Shown in pieces: positions 59,432-64,000 of a stretch of DNA of 64,000 nucleotides. The notes below the pieces were generated by a model. That model worked only from the letters and a program-made list of their open reading frames with translations, was not told the DNA's origin and did no database searches. How positions within the stretch are numbered: the first letter of the stretch is position 1; each line of letters opens with the position of its first letter. Source of the stretch: Pseudomonas sp. PA15(2017). GTDB taxonomy: Bacteria; Pseudomonadota; Gammaproteobacteria; Pseudomonadales; Pseudomonadaceae. The translations under genes were made by a program, and so were the position numbers. The stretch is taken from assembly GCF_001945395.1 (NCBI RefSeq), contig NZ_MSXV01000010.1, positions 62,001-126,000 on the forward strand, in the 5' to 3' direction.

Positions 59432-61537
59432 TCACGTAGTTGTCTTGCTACGGCCTTTGCCCTTTACACCAGGATTCGAGGTCATTTCGATGTCCGGCTG
59501 GTCTTGCGGCTTTTCACTCAGGTTCTTTTCAAGTTTCATCTGCGCGGCAACCAGCGATTGAGGTAATGCTCGTAGTACGCCAGTGGCCGCTGTATGGATT
59601 GAGGTGGCCACATCCGCTGCATTACCAGCCAGCCCCAGGTCGGCATCCTGCAGACCCTGACGATCCTTGCGTGATTGTTCGTTGGGATCGGTGATGTTTT
59701 TCCACGGCAGCATCTGACGGTCGGTACCTTTGACTCCACTGGCTGTCGCTGCGGCTTTGGCCGTGGCCCCGACGTTGGGCAGGAACGAGGAGAGGATGGC
59801 CGGGGACGCGATGAGGTCGACGAACATTCTGCCGATTTTTTGTTGAACGCTGTCATCGTCCAACAGATCCCTCACTGAACCGAGACCGACGTTGGAAATG
59901 TACTCACCCTGGATGGCACCGAACACCTTGCCAATCGTGTCACCGGCACTGTCACCTTTCCAGAACTGTATGTCCTGCAAGACTTTGTTACCCAACTGGC
60001 TCATGGTTTGTGCTTGGGTATTACCCAGCGTGTGAGTAGGGATCTTGTCTGGGCCCCAGGTGTTCCGATATTTGGCAAGTGGCTGGATGCCCCCCGCCGT
60101 CAAGCCCGCCAAGCCTGAGGTCGTCGCGCGCGCGATCAGACTATCGGAAATCAAGTCAGTGAATTCCACCAGTGCGGTTTTCACGAAGTTGGCCCCACCG
60201 AACGACTCAAAATACTCATGGTCACCAGTCAGCGTGCCAAAATAATGGTTGCGCTGTTCCCGCTTGAAGCCGGCACGATCCTTTTCGACCAAGGATTGTT
60301 CGTGATCGAGTGCCTCGTCGTCACGCACTACCTTACGTCCATCCACTGAAATAACTCGCGGGGCATCCGGTAATACCTCAGTGGGGTCTACTTTGACCAC
60401 TGCGCTGGTGAACAGTCGATCCACGCCGTTCTGCACCAGCGCACGCGGGCCATCGCTCACCACCTTGTGCGCTATACCGAGGTTGAGCCCTGCGAGTGAA
60501 CCTTGCGCAGCAGGGTGTATTTTGCCGTCCATGGCCATGTTGGCCGCATTGCGGGCCAGGCCGAAGTGCAGAAACGAAGCGACCCCCTGAGGGATCCCCC
60601 CACCCATGAATACTTGTGTCTGCTTCACCTTGTCGGCCTGATCGGCTTTAAGCTTGGCAACACGCTCGTCCACACGGATATTGTTCATCGCCGGTTTGAG
60701 CATTTTTTCAAGTGCTTCGACGTCGAGCGCGCCGCTGGCCCCAATAAAGCTCTCCTTGGCGCTCTCCCATCGTGCTACGGTCTTGTCCGCGGTTTCCTGG
60801 CCTTCCTGGGTCAGGCCTTCCCGCCCGGCGGCACGCTTGGCCATTTCCACGCGTGTATCGAGAAAGGCGTTGATCGTATCGGGCAAATGGTTGGCGATGT
60901 GATGTATTGAGCGTGCAGCATAATCGCGGTACGCCTTGTGGCTGGTCTCGATCTGAGCTTTCTCATGGGGCTGCAGCGTATTTGAGTTCAGTGCCTCTTT
61001 GTACAGCAGGTGGTAGGCGACCAACTGATCGCCAAGGCGCTTGGTGTGATTGTTCAATACCGCCTCGAATGCTTGAGGACTGAAATCGCCGCGCGAGTCG
61101 GCATGTATGTGCAGGTCTTGCTTCAGTGCAGCTGCTTCCTCCGTACCGTCGATCCAGGGATGAGGCGCACGTCCCAAGGATTGCAGATAATTCTGTGCAT
61201 GTTCGAATAGCATCTTCTTTTCCTTGGCCTCACTGGATCCCAGCAGGCGGCCCTCCATCATCATATGTTGCCGTGCGAACTCCAGCGGGTTCTTTTCCAT
61301 GTCGATGCTTTTGAGGTTTTTCAGATCGCCCTGCAGTAGGGTTTTCAGACTAGCGCTGAGCTTTTGGGCGCGCCCTTCAACGAGTTCGGAGAACTGAAGA
61401 GGATTGATCGGCGGCGAGGAACTGCGGCGTATTTGCAGACCCTGGTTTCGCGAGCTGCTCTCGGCTGGTTGGGGCTCGTCATTCGGGCGCAGGTTCTGTA
61501 CGGGGCTGCGATGGCTTACTCCGATTTGGGAAGTCAT
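59432..61537 (-). CDS. HopM1-family type III effector (first of a tandem pair)
   Basis: The protein (701 aa) has the size of P. syringae HopM1 (about 712), an effector that removes the plant ARF-GEF MIN7 and disturbs vesicle traffic. The first 50 residues are polar and serine-rich, fitting a T3SS signal. The C-terminal half shares blocks with the second effector here and with HopM1 as I recall it: GGGIPQGVASFLHFGLARN, VKVDPTEVLPD, then YFGTLTGDHEYFESFGGANF and KIPTHTLGN. It lies 11 bases downstream of a CesT-type chaperone gene under an hrp box, the shcM-hopM1 arrangement. Its GC content appears lower than that of the second copy. It is divergent, so the target may differ. Confidence 0.78.
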   Translation of the reverse strand: MTSQIGVSHRSPVQNLRPNDEPQPAESSSRNQGLQIRRSSSPPINPLQFSELVEGRAQKLSASLKTLLQGDLKNLKSIDMEKNPLEFARQHMMMEGRLLGSSEAKEKKMLFEHAQNYLQSLGRAPHPWIDGTEEAAALKQDLHIHADSRGDFSPQAFEAVLNNHTKRLGDQLVAYHLLYKEALNSNTLQPHEKAQIETSHKAYRDYAARSIHHIANHLPDTINAFLDTRVEMAKRAAGREGLTQEGQETADKTVARWESAKESFIGASGALDVEALEKMLKPAMNNIRVDERVAKLKADQADKVKQTQVFMGGGIPQGVASFLHFGLARNAANMAMDGKIHPAAQGSLAGLNLGIAHKVVSDGPRALVQNGVDRLFTSAVVKVDPTEVLPDAPRVISVDGRKVVRDDEALDHEQSLVEKDRAGFKREQRNHYFGTLTGDHEYFESFGGANFVKTALVEFTDLISDSLIARATTSGLAGLTAGGIQPLAKYRNTWGPDKIPTHTLGNTQAQTMSQLGNKVLQDIQFWKGDSAGDTIGKVFGAIQGEYISNVGLGSVRDLLDDDSVQQKIGRMFVDLIASPAILSSFLPNVGATAKAAATASGVKGTDRQMLPWKNITDPNEQSRKDRQGLQDADLGLAGNAADVATSIHTAATGVLRALPQSLVAAQMKLEKNLSEKPQDQPDIEMTSNPGVKGKGRSKTTT

Positions 61538-61548
61538 GTGGGATCTCC

Positions 61549-62034
61549 TCAGCGCTGATCGGCAGTATTGAAGTTACGTTGCGTGGTCGGGGCTAGTTGA
61601 TTGTTCTGGCCCTGCGCCTGTGCACCCTCATTGCCGAGGAAGTAATTGCTCTGCCACTGTTTGGCCATGTGTGCGAGGTATCCCAGCATGTCCAGCAACT
61701 GCTGGGCTCCAAGTACGTCGAGGGGCAAGCTGCAGACCAGTACCACTTGACCCGTCTCAGGGTTGTAAGCCAGCGTTGGAGTGCCTGGCCCGGTGCTCAG
61801 ATAAAGATTGGTCTCCAGCAGGCGCTGCAACACGGGTTCGCGTTGCTGTTTAGGCAGTGGACCGAAGCCGCAGTAAATCTGAACATCGCCGTACGCCGGA
61901 TTTTCCTTGTAGAGCAGTGAAAAATTGACATTTTGAACCGAGATATTGGCTACCTCATAAAGCGAAGCCGGGTCGGGGAGCATCGTTAATTCACAGATGG
62001 CGTCGATCAGTTGGTGATAGTTCTTTAAAGACAT
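61549..62034 (-). CDS. shcM: Type III effector chaperone, ShcM-like (CesT family)
   Basis: The protein (161 aa) has the class I T3SS chaperone pattern: helix 1 (NYHQLIDAICELTMLPD), strands (ANISVQNVNFSLLYKENP, VQIYCGFGPLP), helix 2 (REPVLQRLLETNLYL), further strands with LAYNPETGQVVLVCSLPLD and a long C-terminal helix. The glutamine/asparagine-rich tail (AQAQGQNNQL) is unusual. It immediately precedes the HopM1-family gene on the same strand, so it very likely serves that effector; whether it also serves the second copy is open. Confidence 0.85.
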   Translation of the reverse strand: MSLKNYHQLIDAICELTMLPDPASLYEVANISVQNVNFSLLYKENPAYGDVQIYCGFGPLPKQQREPVLQRLLETNLYLSTGPGTPTLAYNPETGQVVLVCSLPLDVLGAQQLLDMLGYLAHMAKQWQSNYFLGNEGAQAQGQNNQLAPTTQRNFNTADQR

Positions 62035-62091
62035 GATCAGTTTCTCTCTTGTTATCCCAGGTACCCGGCGCGCATGCCGGAAGGTTTAGGC

Positions 62092-62120
62092 TGAGTGGAG
62101 GAAACACAGCGAGCGGTTCC
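62092..62120 (-). promoter_or_regulatory. hrp box (HrpL promoter) of the shcM-hopM1-like operon
   Basis: On the minus strand GGAACC (62120-62115), a 16-base spacer and CCACTCA (62098-62092) fit the HrpL consensus. It lies 58 bases upstream of the chaperone start. Confidence 0.93.
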
Positions 62121-62321
62121 GCCGCTCGGGGCAGTGCTAGTGGTGGTCTCTGGGAATGTTGTCCAAAAAGTTGTCTGTCCTGGCCATTGGTGCAAGCAAT
62201 TCAGGACTTGATACAGCTATGACTTCGTCGGTCATTCCGTGGATGAGCATGGCAGCAGTTCTGTGCTTGTCTCATGTGGGGCAATGGCCGTCAGGGTTGT
62301 GTTCTTGATACGCAGAGGCAC

Positions 62322-64000
62322 TCAGCTCTCCCGTTCCCGTTGGCCCCCGACACCCTCGCCCATCTCGATGTCCGCTGGCGCAGGGCGCTCGCGACGTGCG
62401 TTGACCTGGCGTGCCACCTGTTCGCCCAGGCTGGCGAGCCCGCTCAGGGTTTTGCTTACCAGCGCCTCGGTCGCCACAACCCCGGCCTGTGGGAGCGCTT
62501 GCTGCAGGCCTCGCAGGCGGTGATAGCCATTCTCCACCGTCCGGGCTTTGGTCGCGGGGCGAGTGCCGTGGGGCAGATGCTCGCGATCAGGGTGGCGAAT
62601 GTTCTCGACGGCGCTGGCAAGCCGCGAGCTGTCATCGAGCCTGGCTTCATCGCGCGACTGCTTGTTGGCATAGAAGGGCGCCAGAAAGCCGACCGCCTGG
62701 ATACCTGTCATCAGTACCGAACCGGCCTTGGCTGCCGTCGTATCGACGCCGGCCCGGCTAATCGCCTTGCCCATACTGTTGAAGAACATCATCGCTGCCG
62801 AGGCGCTATAGACCTTGCTGGTATAGGCCTCGCGGCTGCTGGGCAGGCGGGGATCCGCGCTGCTCAGGCCCTTGTTCCACACCGATGCCAACCGTGCGCC
62901 GAGGTTCGCCTCGGGAGGGCGCTCGGGCACGTGGGTGGGCAGGCTGCGACCATCGTGATCGAAGTACTTGTGCTGCTGGCCCAAGGCCTGCAATCCGGAC
63001 ATCGCCGCGCCGCCCATGAACGAGGAAGCCATACCCGCAGCCACGCCGGCGGCGTGCAGGGTCGTGGTCAGCTCCAGCAGCCGGCGTACTACCTGGGCAC
63101 CGCCTTGGGTGGCGAAGGTAATGCCGTCACCCATGAGCGTGCCGTTGTAATAATCCTGCTGCGCGTTGATGAAGCCTTTTCGCGCCTGGTCCAGCGGCTG
63201 GGACGCGGCCTGCAGCTCGGCATCGCTTAACTCTCGATAGCGCCCGCCCTCGGTCGTGGCGCGGCGTGGGCCGGGAATCACTTCCCGCGGGTCGACCTTG
63301 CGCAATTCGTGGGCGCCGACGCTGGCGAGCACTTCCCGGGCTGCCGGCTTGATGAAATTGTCCAGTGTCTCGTGTACCGCGCCTACCGCGGCACCGCTCG
63401 CGGCGGACTGCCTGGCCAGGTCGAACAACGACAGGCGTGGGTCGATATAGGCCCTGGCCAGTACGAATTGCAGGCACGAGGCCAGGCCTTGTGGAATGGC
63501 TGCGGCGATGAATACCCGGGCGCTGGTGAACAGCCCGCGATTCTGCTCGTCGAGCGTTTGCAGGTGCTGTTCCAGATCCATGCGGTAGAGGCTGTCCTGC
63601 AGGGCACTGTCGTGTACGGAAGCGAACGCATCCTGAAAGTGCGCCTGCACCTGCCGCCATTGTTCGACCTGCGCACTGGCATGCGCGATTTGCGTGTCAC
63701 GCTCGGCCTTGTCCGGCATCTTGCGGGCGCGGCGTAGATCCCGTTCAGCGGCATGCAGACTGGCGTCGGCCAATGTCTGGCAGGTCGCCAGGATGCGTCT
63801 CTTGATATCTGCCGACCAGCGCTGGGCCAGGGCCTGGAAGGCTTCACGGCCCGCAATCACCTGGCGGCGCTCCTCGGCGTTGAGTGAGCAGTGCTCGAGC
63901 ACTTCGTTGTACAGCGCGGCCTGCCCATCCAGGTGCGTGGCGATGCGTGGCAGCGCGATGTCCAGCAGCGCCTGCAAGCCTTCGCCGCAGACCGCCTGAC
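62322..64000 (-). CDS. hopM1: HopM1-family type III effector (second copy, cut by window edge)
   Basis: At least 559 residues are visible; the frame is open to the right edge (the TTG at 63977 is not a convincing start), so the N-terminus lies outside. Family blocks: RVFIAAAIPQGLASCLQF, GAVHETLDNFIKPAAREVL, KVDPREVIPGP, the NGTLMGDGITFATQGGAQVVR region, DGRSLPTHVPERPP and ENIRHPDREHLPHG. The last fits P. syringae HopM1 as I recall better than does the first copy, which lacks it. The C-terminal tail ADIEMGEGVGG parallels PDIEMTSNPG of the first copy. It is more GC-rich than the first copy. Its promoter and any chaperone gene lie outside the window. Confidence 0.8.
   Translation of the reverse strand, partial: QAVCGEGLQALLDIALPRIATHLDGQAALYNEVLEHCSLNAEERRQVIAGREAFQALAQRWSADIKRRILATCQTLADASLHAAERDLRRARKMPDKAERDTQIAHASAQVEQWRQVQAHFQDAFASVHDSALQDSLYRMDLEQHLQTLDEQNRGLFTSARVFIAAAIPQGLASCLQFVLARAYIDPRLSLFDLARQSAASGAAVGAVHETLDNFIKPAAREVLASVGAHELRKVDPREVIPGPRRATTEGGRYRELSDAELQAASQPLDQARKGFINAQQDYYNGTLMGDGITFATQGGAQVVRRLLELTTTLHAAGVAAGMASSFMGGAAMSGLQALGQQHKYFDHDGRSLPTHVPERPPEANLGARLASVWNKGLSSADPRLPSSREAYTSKVYSASAAMMFFNSMGKAISRAGVDTTAAKAGSVLMTGIQAVGFLAPFYANKQSRDEARLDDSSRLASAVENIRHPDREHLPHGTRPATKARTVENGYHRLRGLQQALPQAGVVATEALVSKTLSGLASLGEQVARQVNARRERPAPADIEMGEGVGGQRERES

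Overview
The window looks like the chromosome of a plant-associated Pseudomonas. It is GC-rich, uses Pseudomonas-type gene orders throughout, and carries a complete Pseudomonas syringae-type (Hrc-Hrp1) type III secretion system (T3SS). That system starts just downstream of ispH. As I recall, the hrp cluster of P. syringae itself lies in a different chromosomal setting, so this is probably another Pseudomonas lineage. Species is not decided by what I can see.

Region 1 (1-16 kb) is core chromosome. It holds the end of a catabolic alanine racemase (dadX), the polyamine repressor pauR, cytochrome c5 (cycB), an acetyl-CoA hydrolase/transferase, xpt, a UPF0158 gene, the helicase rep, a GGDEF-EAL gene, a MATE exporter, a LysR regulator, a chemoreceptor and speC with a long structured leader. 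Region 2 (16-35 kb) is also core: a Lon-like protease, small conserved genes, fklB, ispB, rplU-rpmA-obg-proB-creA, rpsT, murJ and ribF-ileS-lspA-fkpB-ispH. A small PaaA/ParE-type toxin-antitoxin pair is wedged between fkpB and ispH. Two MITE-like inverted-repeat elements and several REP-like repeats sit between genes.

Region 3 (35.3-57.2 kb) is the T3SS island. It opens with about 1.2 kb of AT-rich DNA without a convincing gene. Then come hrpR-hrpS (enhancer-binding proteins), hrpA-hrpZ-hrpB-hrcJ-hrpD-hrpE-hrpF-hrpG-hrcC-hrpT-hrpV rightward, and hrpJ-hrcV-hrpQ-hrcN-hrpO-hrpP-hrcQa-hrcQb-hrcR-hrcS-hrcT-hrcU leftward. hrpL, the ECF sigma factor, lies at the right. The regulatory chain is readable: HrpR/HrpS with sigma-54 act at a clear -24/-12 promoter before hrpL, and HrpL acts at four near-perfect hrp boxes (GGAACC-N15/16-CCACNNA) before hrpA, hrpJ, the hrpK-like gene and the shcM-like gene. 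HrpV and HrpG supply the known anti-activation circuit.

Region 4 (57.2-64 kb) is an effector locus, all on the minus strand and less GC-rich in part. It holds a short HrpK-like translocator, a HopM1-family effector with its own upstream CesT-type chaperone, and a second, divergent HopM1-family effector that runs off the right edge. The tandem pair of HopM1-family proteins is the most unusual feature of the window.
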